From contig NZ_CP113941.1 in the NCBI RefSeq assembly GCF_029392675.1, positions 732,001-796,000 of the forward strand: a stretch of 64,000 nucleotides of DNA. The letters are read 5' to 3'. The DNA comes from Lactobacillus sp. ESL0684 (GTDB lineage: Bacteria > Bacillota > Bacilli > Lactobacillales > Lactobacillaceae). How positions within the stretch are numbered: position 1 is the stretch's first letter; each line of letters starts with the position of its first letter. Shown piece by piece: positions 18,572 to 29,025 of this stretch. The position numbers were made by a program, and so were the translations under genes. Under the pieces are notes generated by a model. It was given only the letters and a program-made list of their open reading frames with translations. It was not told the DNA's origin and did no database searches.

Positions 18572-20971
18572 ATGATTGCTCAAGTTATTGTAGACATTGC
18601 AGCCAAACAAACTGATCGTATTTTTGAATATCAAGTGCCTGCTGCAATTGGTGAAGTTGAAATTGGTTCACGGGTTGTTGTGCCATTTGGTAAGCGAAAG
18701 CTGCAAGGTTTCGTCGTTGGGTTAAGTCAGACGAGTAATTTTCAAGGAAAGCTGAAGGATTTATTACTAGTGGTTGATGAAATGCCTCCGCTAACACCTG
18801 AGCTAGTAGAATTGTCACAAACATTGGCTAAGCAAATCTTTACATATCGAATCACAATCCTTAAGGCCATGTTACCACGGGTTATGCGGGCTAATTACCG
18901 CAAAATTCTAATACCAATTTCGCAAGCAGCCAAAGAATTGCCGCTTTTTCATGACCAGGTACTGGACTTGTCGCAGGTCAGCGATCCTCAAGAAATTGCG
19001 ACTATTCGCCAATTATTGCGTACGGATGATGTTAAAATTGAATATTTAGTTGAAAATAAGGCTAAGGTTAAAACTCAAAATCAGTATTCTTTAGCATTGT
19101 CTAAAGCAGAATATGTTGAGCTCTACGAACAATTGCGTAAAAATGCGGTGAAGCAGCAGCAGCTGTTAATGGATATTATTACTAATTATGGAGATTACCC
19201 CAAAACTCAAGCTCAAATTGCAGCTACTGCGCAAGTTGATACTACAACTGTAACGACTGCGGTTAAAAAAGGTTGGTTGAAGCGATCTGCAATTGAAGTT
19301 TATCGTGATCCTTTGGCTGCTTTTACCCAAGAAGATAGTAAAAAAGCTCAAATCGAATTAAATGCAGACCAGACGGCTGCACTTAAACAAATTAATCCAG
19401 TAATTAGGCAGCAACAAGCACAAACTTTTTTGTTAGAGGGGATCACGGGTAGCGGTAAGACCGAAGTTTATTTACATGCGATTAGTGAGACGCTAGATAA
19501 TGGACGCAATGCATTAATGCTTGTACCGGAAATCTCTTTAACACCGCAAATGGTGGCACAGGTAAAGGCGCGGTTTGGCAATCAAGTAGCTGTTTTACAT
19601 AGTGGCTTATCAGATGGTGAATCATACGATGAATGGCGTAGAATTCGCCGCGGCAGTGTACGGGTAGTGGTTGGTGCTCGTAGTGCGGTTTTTGCCCCGC
19701 TAACCAATATTGGACTGATTGTGATTGATGAAGAACATGAGGCTTCCTATAAGCAAGAGGACAATCCGCGTTACCATGCTCGGGATGTTGCACTTTGGCG
19801 CAGTCAATACCATCATTGTCCCTTGCTGTTAGGTAGTGCAACGCCTTCACTTGCCAGTCGTGCCCGTGCTCAAAAAGGGGTTTATCACTTGTTGAAATTG
19901 AACAAACGAGCTAATCAAAAGCAACTTCCAGAGGTTAAAGTGCTAGATTTGCGAAAAGCAGCCTTTACTGATAATCAATTTGATTTATCACTTGAATTGC
20001 TTGAGGCGATTAAGACTCGCATAGCTAATAAAGAACAGGTAATTTTGTTGCTCAATCGGCGAGGATTTGCTAATTTCATGCTGTGCCGAGAATGTGGCTA
20101 TGTGATGCAGTGCCCGAACTGTGACCTTTCGCTAACAATGCATAAAGATACTAATCAAATGCAGTGTCATTATTGTGGCTATCAGACGGCCATTCCAAAC
20201 CAATGTCCCAATTGTCAAAGTAAAAAAATTCGGTTTATGGGTACTGGGACTCAGAAGGTCCAAGAAGAACTAATGTCGCTGCTTCCTCAAAGTCGCATCT
20301 TACGCATGGATGTTGATACTACTAGACGTAAGGGTTCGTTTAAAAAAATTCTAGATGCTTTTGGCAATCACGAAGCAGATATTTTACTAGGAACGCAGAT
20401 GATTGCTAAGGGATTAGACTTTCCTGATGTGACCTTGGTTGGTGTGATTAATGCTGATACGGGGCTGTGGGTACCAGATTATAATGCTGCAGAGCGGACA
20501 TTTGAATTATTAACTCAGGTAGCTGGGCGATCTGGTCGTGCAGAAAAGCCAGGAGAAGTTATTGTGCAGACTTTTAATCCTGATCATTACGCAATAAAAT
20601 TGGCACAAACTCAAGATTATGAACGCTTTTATGCTTATGAGATGCGTATGCGGCATGCAGGCAACTATCCACCGTATTTTTATACAATTTTAATTTCGAT
20701 TGCTGCCAAAAAAGAGCAAAATGCTGCTCGGGAGGCTTTTAAAATCAAGCGCAAATTACAAAATCAGTTATCACAGGAAGTAATTATTTTAGGACCAACT
20801 CCGAGTGCAATTTCTCGTCTAAAAAATCAATATTATTACCAAATACTGGTAAAATATAAAAGAGCAGATAACCTAAATGTACTTTTGCATCAGATTCAAG
20901 ATTCTGCGCAAGAAGTAAAAAAATATGGCTTAAACATCTATATTGACAATGAGCCAGAACGAATTATGTAA
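18572..20971 (+). CDS. priA: Primosomal protein N' (replication restart helicase PriA)
   Basis: A 799-residue DNA helicase that reloads the replication machinery at stalled forks. The N-terminal 3'-DNA-binding domain (AQVIVDIAAKQTDRIFEY, GSRVVVPFGKRKLQGFVVGL) precedes the helicase core with Walker A GITGSGKTEVYL, motif DEEH and GSATPSL. The zinc-binding region has paired cysteines: CRECGYVMQCPNC and CHYCGYQ...CPNC. Helicase motifs continue with LLGTQMIAKGLDFPDVTLV and QVAGRSGRAEKPGEV. Length and motifs are complete. It starts after the attenuator with SD AAGG, and its stop overlaps the SD of fmt. Confidence 0.97.
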   Translation: MIAQVIVDIAAKQTDRIFEYQVPAAIGEVEIGSRVVVPFGKRKLQGFVVGLSQTSNFQGKLKDLLLVVDEMPPLTPELVELSQTLAKQIFTYRITILKAMLPRVMRANYRKILIPISQAAKELPLFHDQVLDLSQVSDPQEIATIRQLLRTDDVKIEYLVENKAKVKTQNQYSLALSKAEYVELYEQLRKNAVKQQQLLMDIITNYGDYPKTQAQIAATAQVDTTTVTTAVKKGWLKRSAIEVYRDPLAAFTQEDSKKAQIELNADQTAALKQINPVIRQQQAQTFLLEGITGSGKTEVYLHAISETLDNGRNALMLVPEISLTPQMVAQVKARFGNQVAVLHSGLSDGESYDEWRRIRRGSVRVVVGARSAVFAPLTNIGLIVIDEEHEASYKQEDNPRYHARDVALWRSQYHHCPLLLGSATPSLASRARAQKGVYHLLKLNKRANQKQLPEVKVLDLRKAAFTDNQFDLSLELLEAIKTRIANKEQVILLLNRRGFANFMLCRECGYVMQCPNCDLSLTMHKDTNQMQCHYCGYQTAIPNQCPNCQSKKIRFMGTGTQKVQEELMSLLPQSRILRMDVDTTRRKGSFKKILDAFGNHEADILLGTQMIAKGLDFPDVTLVGVINADTGLWVPDYNAAERTFELLTQVAGRSGRAEKPGEVIVQTFNPDHYAIKLAQTQDYERFYAYEMRMRHAGNYPPYFYTILISIAAKKEQNAAREAFKIKRKLQNQLSQEVIILGPTPSAISRLKNQYYYQILVKYKRADNLNVLLHQIQDSAQEVKKYGLNIYIDNEPERIM

Positions 20972-20984
20972 AGGAGTAATGTTA

Positions 20985-21929
20985 ATGACATCAGTTATTT
21001 TTATGGGAACACCGGAATTTTCCGTACCAATTTTAAAAGGATTGGTTGATAATGATTACCAAGTTAAGGCAGTTGTTACTCAGCCAGATAAAAAGGTTGG
21101 TCGCAAGCAAAAAATCACTAAGACACCAGTTAAACGATTAGCTGAAGAATTAAAATTACCAGTTTATCAACCAGTAAAATTATCTGGTTCACCCGAGGTT
21201 GCAGAATTAATTGCAATGCATGCTGATTTAATTGTGACAGCAGCGTATGGCCAATTTTTGCCTAGCAAATTTTTAAATTCAGTTAAGATTGCAGCTGTTA
21301 ATGTTCATGGTTCACTGCTGCCTAAGTATCGTGGTGGCGCACCAGTGCAATATGCAATCATGAATGGTGACCAAAAGACTGGCATCACAATTATGGAAAT
21401 GGTCAAGCAGATGGATGCGGGTGATATTTATTCTCAAGCAGAAATTGAGATTGCTGAAGATGATACTACTGGTAGCATTTTTAACAAGCTTTCACTGATT
21501 GGGCGTGACTTGCTCCTTGAAACTTTACCGCAGATTATCGCTGACCCTAAAAAGAAGCAACCCCAGAATAGTGATGAAGTGATTTTTTCACCTAATATCA
21601 GTAAGCAGCAGGAACAGATTAAGTCGGAGATGACCGCTGCACAAGCTAATAACTTGATCCGTGCTCTTAATCCTAATCCCGGTGCATATCTCATGCTAGC
21701 GGGCAAACGGGTTAAAGTTTGGCGTGGGGCAGTTAGTGCAGAAAAAACTGATCTGCCTCAAGGAAGTTTAGTGGCTAATGATAGTCGCTTTGCTCTTAGT
21801 TTTGCCAATCAGACTGTGTTAGACTTACTAGAAGTGCAACCAGCAGGTAAGAAAAAAATGCCAATTGCTGCCTTTTTAAATGGTCAAGGTAGTAAGTTTA
21901 AAGTAGGGATGCAGATTATTGATGACTAA
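20985..21929 (+). CDS. fmt: Methionyl-tRNA formyltransferase
   Basis: A 314-residue enzyme that formylates initiator Met-tRNA using 10-formyl-THF. Signature segments are VIFMGTPEFSVPIL, the catalytic region VNVHGSLLPKYRGGAPVQYAI, and ITIMEMVKQMDAGDI; a C-terminal OB-like tRNA-binding domain follows. ATG 20985 is chosen since AAGGAG sits 8 bases upstream; an in-frame ATG at 20979 is only 2 bases from that SD. The last 8 bases overlap the rsmB start. Confidence 0.96.
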   Translation: MTSVIFMGTPEFSVPILKGLVDNDYQVKAVVTQPDKKVGRKQKITKTPVKRLAEELKLPVYQPVKLSGSPEVAELIAMHADLIVTAAYGQFLPSKFLNSVKIAAVNVHGSLLPKYRGGAPVQYAIMNGDQKTGITIMEMVKQMDAGDIYSQAEIEIAEDDTTGSIFNKLSLIGRDLLLETLPQIIADPKKKQPQNSDEVIFSPNISKQQEQIKSEMTAAQANNLIRALNPNPGAYLMLAGKRVKVWRGAVSAEKTDLPQGSLVANDSRFALSFANQTVLDLLEVQPAGKKKMPIAAFLNGQGSKFKVGMQIIDD

Positions 21930-23238
21930 GACGGCGCGAGCAGTTGCTTTAGAGACTTTGATACGGGTTTTTAAAACAAATTCATATTCCAACATTAGCT
22001 TAAATAACAGCTTGCATGAAGCACAGCTATCACAAGCGGATCGTAATTTGGTAACCCGGCTAGTTTATGGGACGATTCAAAACAAAATTTATTTGGAATA
22101 TCAATTGCATGATTTAGTTAAAACTAAACTTAGAGAAGATTATCTTTGGCCATTATTGCTGATGTCTGCTTACCAAATTATGTTACTTGATAAGGTTCCT
22201 AATCGAGCAACTTTAAACGAAGCTAATATCCTGGCTAAGCAGTTTGGAAAATCGCATTCGGCAGGTTTTAAAATTGTTAATGGCATTTTAAGATCTTTAA
22301 TTCGTCGCGGAGAAGTGCTACCAGCTAAAACTGACCATATTGCTTATCTAAGTATCAAGGAAAGCGTACCGGAATGGCTGGTTAAATATTTCATTAAGAA
22401 TTGGGGAATAGAGCGTACTAGTAGTATGCTTGCTAGTATTAATTTACCGGCTAAAAATACAGTGCGTCTATCGCCCAATGCTGGCGCAGCTACAACAATT
22501 GAGCTGCAAAAATTAGGTTTTGCACCAGTAGAATCTGATCTGAGTGCTTCTGAGCTAATTTTGAGTCATGGTGGAGTTAGTGAAACTAGCTTATTTAAAG
22601 ACGGAAAATTGACAATTCAAGACGAAGCTGCTAGTTTGGCAGTAAGTGCTTTCAATTTTACTGGCAAAGAAGCAGTACTGGATAGTTGCAGTGCTCCAGG
22701 TGGTAAGACTGTCCAAATCGCGCAGCAATTAACAACTGGCAACGTAACGGCTCTTGATATTCATGCTAAAAAATTACGTTTGGTTCAAGAAACTGCTGCT
22801 AGAATGCATGTTGCAGATAAAGTAACTGTCAAGGCAATTGATGCTCGCAAAGCACAAGAAGAATTTCAATATGGACAATTTGATAAAATTTTAGTTGATG
22901 CGCCTTGTTCTGGCCTAGGACTACTGCGGCGTAAACCGGAAATCCGTTATACTAAAAAGTTAGCTGATTTGACAAATTTGCAAAAGATCCAGTTAGATAT
23001 TCTTGACCAGGTTAGTTCCTTATTAAAAATAGGTGGCGAATTGGTCTACTCAACTTGTAGCATTGCGTTAGAAGAAGATGAGCAGGTAGTTGCAGCTTTT
23101 TTAGCGCAGCATTCCCAATTTAGACTACAGCCTTTTAATACAGGAAAAATTGCGGCACCTACGGGAGAATTAAAGATTCTGCCAGATAGTTATAATAGTG
23201 ATGGTTTTTTCATCGCTAAGTTTGTAATGCGAGGTTAA
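21922..23238 (+). CDS. rsmB: 16S rRNA m5C967 methyltransferase
   Basis: A 438-residue SAM-dependent enzyme that methylates cytosine 967 of 16S rRNA. The N-terminal NusB-like RNA-binding domain (ARAVALETLIRVF, LLMSAYQIMLLDKVPNRATLNEA) is followed by the Rossmann methyltransferase domain with SAM motif DSCSAPGGKT, DAPCSGLGLLRRKPEIR (catalytic Cys in PC) and STCSI (second Cys). ATG 21922 overlaps the fmt stop by 8 bases, so translation is coupled. GAGG for the next gene lies at its end. Confidence 0.95.
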   Translation: MTKTARAVALETLIRVFKTNSYSNISLNNSLHEAQLSQADRNLVTRLVYGTIQNKIYLEYQLHDLVKTKLREDYLWPLLLMSAYQIMLLDKVPNRATLNEANILAKQFGKSHSAGFKIVNGILRSLIRRGEVLPAKTDHIAYLSIKESVPEWLVKYFIKNWGIERTSSMLASINLPAKNTVRLSPNAGAATTIELQKLGFAPVESDLSASELILSHGGVSETSLFKDGKLTIQDEAASLAVSAFNFTGKEAVLDSCSAPGGKTVQIAQQLTTGNVTALDIHAKKLRLVQETAARMHVADKVTVKAIDARKAQEEFQYGQFDKILVDAPCSGLGLLRRKPEIRYTKKLADLTNLQKIQLDILDQVSSLLKIGGELVYSTCSIALEEDEQVVAAFLAQHSQFRLQPFNTGKIAAPTGELKILPDSYNSDGFFIAKFVMRG

Positions 23239-23241
23239 GTT

Positions 23242-23991
23242 TTGATCAAAACAGCTTTCGCTTCAAGTATCGGACGGATACGAAAAAGCAATCAAGATTT
23301 TGTACAAGTTTTTAAAAATAAAAGTGGTGCTACCTTGGCTATCGTATGTGATGGCATGGGGGGACATCAAGGCGGAGATGTTGCTTCTACAATGGCTGTG
23401 CGCCATTTAGGACACAGTTTTACTACCACCGATTTTAATGATTGTGCCAAAAGTCGTAAATGGCTGGAAGTGCAACTAAACTATGAAAATGAAACTATTT
23501 TAAAAACTGCGGATCGTTTTCCCGATTTAAATGGCATGGGAACGACGATTGTTTTAGCGGCATTTTTTGATGACGAAGTACTTATTGCTCATCTGGGTGA
23601 CTCGCGCGCTTATAGCTATGTAGCGGGGAATTTTACTCAATTAGTTGAAGACCATTCGTTAGTTAATGAATTAGTTAAGATTGGTCAAATTACCAAGCAA
23701 CAGGCAAAAGATCATCCTCAAAAAAATATTATTACGCAGGCATTAGGAGTTTCTAGTACCATTGATCCAGAATATCGTCAACTCAAATTACATGATGGTG
23801 ATATTATCTTGCTATGTACTGACGGTTTAACTAATTCGCTGGATGATCCCCAAATTCAACAAATTCTGGCAACTAAGGATTTGTCTTTAAAAGAACGTTG
23901 TTATAAGTTAATTAATGAAGCAAATCGTTTGGGTGGTGGTGATAACATTACTGTTTGCCTCATTGCCAGCGAAGGTGGTGATGAAGCGTGA
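23242..23991 (+). CDS. stp: PP2C-type Ser/Thr protein phosphatase
   Basis: A 249-residue cytosolic phosphatase that reverses PknB/PrkC phosphorylation. It shows all PP2C metal motifs: GRIRKSNQDF, VCDGMGGHQGGDVAS, LIAHLGDSRAY, LLCTDGLTN and GGGDNITV. The start is TTG 23242, with GAGG 8 bases upstream. The stop overlaps the kinase start by 4 bases (GTGA), the usual phosphatase-kinase coupling. Confidence 0.95.
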   Translation: MIKTAFASSIGRIRKSNQDFVQVFKNKSGATLAIVCDGMGGHQGGDVASTMAVRHLGHSFTTTDFNDCAKSRKWLEVQLNYENETILKTADRFPDLNGMGTTIVLAAFFDDEVLIAHLGDSRAYSYVAGNFTQLVEDHSLVNELVKIGQITKQQAKDHPQKNIITQALGVSSTIDPEYRQLKLHDGDIILLCTDGLTNSLDDPQIQQILATKDLSLKERCYKLINEANRLGGGDNITVCLIASEGGDEA

Positions 23992-25955
23992 TCAATAAGG
24001 GCTACATGCTTGGAGATCGTTATCGCATTCTGGATACCTTAGGCGAAGGCGGAATGGCTAATGTTTATTTAGCTGAAGATATTATCTTGCAGCGCAAAGT
24101 TGCAGTAAAAATTTTACGTCTTGACTTACAAAAAGAGCCACAAACAATTGCTCGATTTCAACGTGAGGCATTGGCTACTAGTGAGCTCAGTCATCCTAAT
24201 ATTGTCATGGTACTGGATGTGGGCAGTGATCAAGGGTTGCCTTATATGGTGATGGAATATGTTGATGGCCCAGATCTAAAAGATTATATTCGTCGTAACT
24301 CACCACTGGATTTGCATGATGTCATTAGTATTATGGACCAAATTTTGAGCGCAATGATCTTGGCGCATAAACATGATGTGATTCACCGTGACCTTAAGCC
24401 ACAGAATATTTTAATGGATCAACATGGCAACATTAAAATTGCTGATTTTGGCATTGCAGTTGCGCTAAATCAAAATTCAATTACTCAAACTAATTCTGCA
24501 ATTGGCTCGGTGCATTATATGTCCCCCGAGCAAACTCGTGGCGGATTAGTTACCAAACAGTCCGATATTTATTCGCTAGGGATTATCCTTTATGAATTGA
24601 TTACTGGTTCTGTTCCCTTTAATGGGGATACTGCGGTAGCGATTGCGCTTAAGCATGCTCAAGAACCGATACCAGAAATTAAGGCCCAGGGTACTGGTAG
24701 CGTGCCCCAAGCGTTGGAAAATGTTGTTCTAAGGGCAACAGCTAAGGATCCAAGAGACCGATACCATACAGCACAAGAAATGCAAGCAGATTTAGATACA
24801 AGTTTAAGTCCTACGCGTGCGCATGAAGCTGTTTTTATCCCGACTCATGGATTTAGCAATGACGAAACTATTGTTCTGCCTAATTTTAAACAAAGGCAAA
24901 CTGACACTCAAGATGAAACCACAGAATCTAAATCTGATCAGACAAAAGTTCCTAAACCAGGATTTTTACAAAATTTGCGCAATCATAAATGGTGGTGGCT
25001 ATTTGTTGGGTTAGCGGCAATCGTGGTTGTCGTGATGATGGTGTTTGCACTCAATAATAACCAGCCGCGTGAGGTGCGCATTCCTGACGTGACTAACCTA
25101 ACTACTAAAATGGCGCGTAAACGAATTGAAAAGTCAGGTTTAAAGATCGGTCAAATTAAGCATAAAAATTCTGACACAATTACTAAGGGCAAAATAATAA
25201 AAACCTCTCCGCCAGCTGGTGCCGAAATAAAACGTGGTCGCTATATTGATTTGTACGTGTCTGATGGTGCTGGGATGGCGCGGGTGCCTGATGTTACTGG
25301 TATGGACTATGATGATGCAGTTGCAAAATTAGAAAAACTGGGTTTTGAAGTTATTCGCGAAAATCAATATTCTGCTAGTGTACCAGACGACCATGTCATC
25401 GCACAGAGTATTGCGGCTGATGTAGAAGTTAAACCAGCGCAAACGACGATTACACTCAGTGTTTCTAAAGGTCGCAGCGAAGAAGTTCATAATACTATTA
25501 AGCTGAAAAACTTGAAAAATTATACGCTTAAATCCGCACAAGCGTATGCTAGTCAACATGGTTTAACATTGCAGGTAACATCTACTTACTCTGACAAGGT
25601 TAAAAAAGGATTAATTATTTCGATGAGCCCGGCTGCAGGAACTGAAGTTCAGCGTGGTAATACAATAACGGTTAGTGTATCACAGGGACCTAAAGAGGAT
25701 AAAGGCGCCGCGGCAATTAAGACGTTTACTGTTAATTATGAAGAAAAAAATGATGATGACGACGACAATAAACGAGGAAATCATGTCCAAATTTACATTG
25801 CTGACGACAACCATTCATCAAGTAATATTTATCGTGATCTTTATATTAAACGTGATACCAATTTTTCAATTCCATTTTCACTTAAAGATGGTGCCGGCCA
25901 GTTGCGAGTTGTGCGCGATGGACAAACAATTTTAAATGAAAAGGTGAATAAATGA
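23988..25955 (+). CDS. pknB: Membrane Ser/Thr protein kinase with PASTA repeats
   Basis: A 655-residue sensor kinase (PrkC/PknB/StkP family). The cytosolic kinase domain (about 1-275) has [14 protein letters not shown], catalytic Lys41 in [14 protein letters not shown] (Asp135), DFG and [11 protein letters not shown] charged juxtamembrane segment leads to a transmembrane helix around 335-355 ([21 protein letters not shown], shown by its hydrophobic run). Three extracellular PASTA units follow (starting near [17 protein letters not shown] and NTIKLKNL), which sense peptidoglycan fragments. After the third, a tail with a DDDDD run and a small beta-rich domain closes the protein. GTG start overlaps the phosphatase. 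Regulates wall growth and division in relatives. Confidence 0.95.
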   Translation: MINKGYMLGDRYRILDTLGEGGMANVYLAEDIILQRKVAVKILRLDLQKEPQTIARFQREALATSELSHPNIVMVLDVGSDQGLPYMVMEYVDGPDLKDYIRRNSPLDLHDVISIMDQILSAMILAHKHDVIHRDLKPQNILMDQHGNIKIADFGIAVALNQNSITQTNSAIGSVHYMSPEQTRGGLVTKQSDIYSLGIILYELITGSVPFNGDTAVAIALKHAQEPIPEIKAQGTGSVPQALENVVLRATAKDPRDRYHTAQEMQADLDTSLSPTRAHEAVFIPTHGFSNDETIVLPNFKQRQTDTQDETTESKSDQTKVPKPGFLQNLRNHKWWWLFVGLAAIVVVVMMVFALNNNQPREVRIPDVTNLTTKMARKRIEKSGLKIGQIKHKNSDTITKGKIIKTSPPAGAEIKRGRYIDLYVSDGAGMARVPDVTGMDYDDAVAKLEKLGFEVIRENQYSASVPDDHVIAQSIAADVEVKPAQTTITLSVSKGRSEEVHNTIKLKNLKNYTLKSAQAYASQHGLTLQVTSTYSDKVKKGLIISMSPAAGTEVQRGNTITVSVSQGPKEDKGAAAIKTFTVNYEEKNDDDDDNKRGNHVQIYIADDNHSSSNIYRDLYIKRDTNFSIPFSLKDGAGQLRVVRDGQTILNEKVNK

Positions 25956-26845
25956 TTAGGCAAGCTGAGGGCATAGTTGTTGGATTGATCGCTGGTTTTT
26001 ATGATGTGCAAACTGATAGTGGATTAGTACGGACAAGGGCGCGTGGAGTTTTTCGACAGAAAAAGCAGAAACCTACTGTTGGCGACCGAGTTAAAATTCA
26101 GGTTGATGAGCATGGGATGAGCTATTTAGTTGAAATTTTGCCGCGATTAAATTTAATTGGCCGGCCTGCTGTTGCTAATGTTAATCATGTCTTGCTAGTC
26201 ATTTCTGCAATAGAACCTGATTTTTCATTGGTTTTGTTAGATCGCTTTCTAACCTTTTTTGCTTGGCAAGATGTGACTGTTAGTTTATATTTATCAAAAA
26301 GTGATTTGGCTAATGAGCAACTGCTAACGAAAATTATGGCAGATTTAACCTATTATGAACAAATTGGGTATCCATTTTTTACTGATTGGCAGACTTTGGA
26401 ACAAAAGTTACCAACTATGATTGCTCCTGAGCAGATTTGGACGTTAGCAGGTCAGTCTGGAGCAGGTAAATCTACTTTGATTAATCATCTTAAGCAAGGA
26501 TTGCAACAGGAAACAGCTGCCATTTCTACTAGTTTAAATCGGGGAAAGCACACGACGAGAACCGTCCAATTATTTAGTTTGGGCCAAGGCTTTTTAGCTG
26601 ACACGCCAGGATTTTCTGCGATTGACTTAACACCGATTAAGGTTAATGAAGTAGGAAAATATTTTTTAGAGTTTAAAAAAGCTAGTTCTAAGTGTAAGTT
26701 TCGTAGCTGCCAACATCTAAAAGAACCTGGTTGTGAAGTTAAGAAATTAGTTGAAAGTGGTCAGATTAAGCAAAGCCGATATAATGATTACCTCACAATT
26801 CGTTCTGAAATTGAACACGATAAATTACCTGAATATTTAAAGTAA
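25952..26845 (+). CDS. rsgA: Ribosome small-subunit-dependent GTPase A
   Basis: A 297-residue circularly permuted GTPase that helps late maturation of the 30S subunit. The N-terminal OB domain ([17 protein letters not shown]) is followed by the permuted G domain: G4-like SKSD, then P-loop [10 protein letters not shown] (167-176), then DTPGFS. A C-terminal zinc-binding region [16 protein letters not shown] is complete. The ATG overlaps the kinase stop by 4 bases. An AAAGGAG SD for rpe follows. Confidence 0.96.
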   Translation: MIRQAEGIVVGLIAGFYDVQTDSGLVRTRARGVFRQKKQKPTVGDRVKIQVDEHGMSYLVEILPRLNLIGRPAVANVNHVLLVISAIEPDFSLVLLDRFLTFFAWQDVTVSLYLSKSDLANEQLLTKIMADLTYYEQIGYPFFTDWQTLEQKLPTMIAPEQIWTLAGQSGAGKSTLINHLKQGLQQETAAISTSLNRGKHTTRTVQLFSLGQGFLADTPGFSAIDLTPIKVNEVGKYFLEFKKASSKCKFRSCQHLKEPGCEVKKLVESGQIKQSRYNDYLTIRSEIEHDKLPEYLK

Positions 26846-26855
26846 AGGAGATAAA

Positions 26856-27506
26856 ATGCTAATTGCACCATCAATTTTAAATGCCGATAATTTAAATTTG
26901 CAGTCAGAATTAACAACTGCTATCAAAGCTGGAGTTAGCCGCTTTCATATTGATATTATGGATGGTCACTTTGTGCCTAACTTGTCTTTTGGTCCGCAAC
27001 TGATTAGCGATTTTAAGGAAAAATTTCCGCAAATTACTTCTGAAATTCATTTAATGAGTGACCAACCGCAAACTTTAGTACCTGCTTTTGTGCAAGCCAA
27101 AGCAGATTTGGTTGAATTACATTATGAAGCTATGAGTGAAGAAGAGCTTGACCATTGGCTAAATTATCTGCTTGACCATGGCGTTAAGACGGGAATCGTG
27201 CTTAGTCCAGATACCTCGGTAGAAGTCTTAACTAAATTTGTTGACAAAATTGATCAAGTACTAGTGATGACAGTTTATCCTGGTTTTGGTGGACAAAAGT
27301 TTTTGCCTAAATCCAGTGACAGAATTCAAGCTGTTAGGCAAATTGTTCCAGATAAAGTTTCAATTGAAGTAGATGGTGGGATTAATGCACAAACTGCACA
27401 AATTGCTAAACAAGCAGGTGCCGATATTTTTGTCGCTGGGTCTTATATTTTTCAAACCGGAACTATTACTGATCAGATAGCTGAGTTAACGGAGATATTG
27501 CAATGA
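26856..27506 (+). CDS. rpe: Ribulose-phosphate 3-epimerase
   Basis: A 216-residue TIM-barrel enzyme interconverting ribulose 5-phosphate and xylulose 5-phosphate. Motifs: IAPSILNADNL, FHIDIMDGHFVPNLSFGP (metal His and Asp), EIHLMSDQP, VLVMTVYPGFGGQKF, SIEVDGGIN and ADIFVAGSYIF. Full length. It lies 10 bases after rsgA with a good SD and overlaps the thiN start by 4 bases. Confidence 0.96.
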   Translation: MLIAPSILNADNLNLQSELTTAIKAGVSRFHIDIMDGHFVPNLSFGPQLISDFKEKFPQITSEIHLMSDQPQTLVPAFVQAKADLVELHYEAMSEEELDHWLNYLLDHGVKTGIVLSPDTSVEVLTKFVDKIDQVLVMTVYPGFGGQKFLPKSSDRIQAVRQIVPDKVSIEVDGGINAQTAQIAKQAGADIFVAGSYIFQTGTITDQIAELTEILQ

Positions 27507-28189
27507 AGGCAATCGCTTTATTAGGTGGTCCAGAGAATAAGTGGCCAGCAGACCTTAAGCAGCAGTTATTGCTAGCTCGAAAAAAGCAGGTTTTATTAAT
27601 CGGAGTTGATCGAGGCAGTATCTTGTTAGAAGAACTAGGGTTTGTTCCCGACTTAGCAGTTGGTGACTTTGATTCGCTCAAACCAAAAGAATTGGCTCAA
27701 ATTGAGGCTAATGTTAGCGATATTCGGTATTCGGCAGCTGCTAAGGATTTTACGGATACCGAATTAATGATTAGATATGCTTTTGAAGATTATCAGGTTG
27801 ATTCATTAACAATGTATGGCGCAACTGGTGGCAGAATTGACCATTTTTTAAATAATTTTTTGATGTGTTTGCATCCACAAATGAGACCTTTTGCTGAAAA
27901 GATGGTGTTAATTGATGAACAAAATGCAATTAGTTTTTATAATCCTGGTCAACACCAAGTGCAGCGATTAGCGGGGTACTCTTATTTTGGCGTTGCCACA
28001 TTAACGGCAGTGACCGATTTGAACATTAAACATGCTAGATATGATTTAGAACATTATTGTCGTGATTATCCGGTCTCATTTAGTTCCAACGAGTTTTTGC
28101 CAGCTAGTGATGATTTTGAGCTTTCCTTTGCTAAGGGAGTGGTGGCAGTCATTCAGGCCAAAGACCTAGACCGATTTCAAAATATTTAA
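27503..28189 (+). CDS. thiN: Thiamine pyrophosphokinase
   Basis: A 228-residue enzyme that converts thiamine plus ATP to thiamine diphosphate. It has IGVDRGSILLEELGFVPDLAVGDFDS (ATP/Mg site, GDFDS), KDFTDTELMIRYA and GATGGRIDHFLNN, the TPK signature set. The ATG overlaps the rpe stop by 4 bases. It ends the long gmk-to-thiN block, followed by two consecutive hairpin terminators. No thiamine biosynthesis gene is nearby. Confidence 0.93.
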   Translation: MKAIALLGGPENKWPADLKQQLLLARKKQVLLIGVDRGSILLEELGFVPDLAVGDFDSLKPKELAQIEANVSDIRYSAAAKDFTDTELMIRYAFEDYQVDSLTMYGATGGRIDHFLNNFLMCLHPQMRPFAEKMVLIDEQNAISFYNPGQHQVQRLAGYSYFGVATLTAVTDLNIKHARYDLEHYCRDYPVSFSSNEFLPASDDFELSFAKGVVAVIQAKDLDRFQNI

Positions 28190-28194
28190 CAATT

Positions 28195-28233
28195 AAAAAG
28201 CTGATGAAGAGTATGTTACTTCATCAGCTTTTT
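28195..28233 (+). terminator. Terminator after thiN
   Basis: A 15-bp perfect stem (28195-28209 with 28219-28233), loop 9 bases, ending in a T-run. Confidence 0.9.
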
Positions 28234-28251
28234 AGTTAAACTATTATTAAC

Positions 28252-28285
28252 AAAAAAGCTAACAGAAAATACTGTTAGCTTTTTT
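28252..28285. terminator. Bidirectional terminator (rpmB side)
   Basis: A 14-bp perfect stem (28252-28265 with 28272-28285), A-run on the left and T-run on the right. It terminates rpmB on the minus strand and backs up the thiN terminator. Confidence 0.9.
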
Positions 28286-28287
28286 AA

Positions 28288-28473
28288 TTATGCGCGGGTA
28301 ACTTTACCAGATTTCAAAGTTTTAGTTGAAACCCATACACGCTTTGGCTTACCGTCAACAAGAATACGAACTTTTTGAAGGTTTGGCTTCCAAGTACGCC
28401 GACTTGAATTCAATGAGTGAGAACGGGTGTTACCAAAAGCAGTCTTCTTACCTGTAATATAATCTTTTGCCAT
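28288..28473 (-). CDS. rpmB: 50S ribosomal protein L28
   Basis: A 61-residue ribosomal protein: [58 protein letters not shown]. The N-terminus lacks a CXXC pair, so it is the zinc-free form. A strong SD (AGGAGG) precedes the ATG. A single gene on the minus strand between two plus-strand blocks, as in other lactobacilli. Confidence 0.97.
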   Translation of the reverse strand: MAKDYITGKKTAFGNTRSHSLNSSRRTWKPNLQKVRILVDGKPKRVWVSTKTLKSGKVTRA

Positions 28474-28641
28474 TTGCTAAACCTCCTTTATTGTGTTTTC
28501 ATACTAATCTAAGATAGCATAACTCAAAAGGCATTGCAACCGCAAAAGTATTTTTTTACATCAAAGGATTTTTAAGTTTATCGGCGATTACTATGATAAA
28601 ATAGATTTATATATCAAAATTAATGAGATGGAGGATAAACA

Positions 28642-29004
28642 ATGGCTGTTAAAATCAAAACAAAAACAGGTTTGATTGATATTTCAAACGGTGTAATTGC
28701 AACCGTCGTGGGTAGTGCAGCTACTTCAAATTATGGTGTAGTTGGCATGGCCTCAAAAAATGCCATTCGCGATGGTTTCGATGGTATTCTTAATCGAGCA
28801 AATTATCGGCGTGGTGTTGTTGTCCAATCAGAAGATAATGAAATTACAGTTGATGTCTATATTGTCGTTGGTTATGGCTTGAAGATTTCTGAAGTTAGTC
28901 GTAATGTTCAAGACAGCGTTAAATTCAACTTGAAGAATCAGCTGGGGATTGATACCAAGGCTGTTAATGTGATTGTTCAGAGTGTTAAAGTACTTGATGA
29001 ATAA
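28642..29004 (+). CDS. Asp23/Gls24 family envelope stress protein (YloU-like)
   Basis: A 120-residue DUF322 (Asp23) protein: DISNGVIATVVGSAATSNYGVVGMAS, VDVYIVVGYGLKISEVSRNVQDSVKFNL. In Firmicutes the YloU paralogue is encoded directly before the fatty-acid kinase gene and is linked to envelope homeostasis; its biochemical role is not settled. SD GGAGG is 8 bases upstream. It is 21 bases before fakA. Confidence 0.92.
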   Translation: MAVKIKTKTGLIDISNGVIATVVGSAATSNYGVVGMASKNAIRDGFDGILNRANYRRGVVVQSEDNEITVDVYIVVGYGLKISEVSRNVQDSVKFNLKNQLGIDTKAVNVIVQSVKVLDE

Positions 29005-29025
29005 TCAAGTCGGAGGTTAAGAATA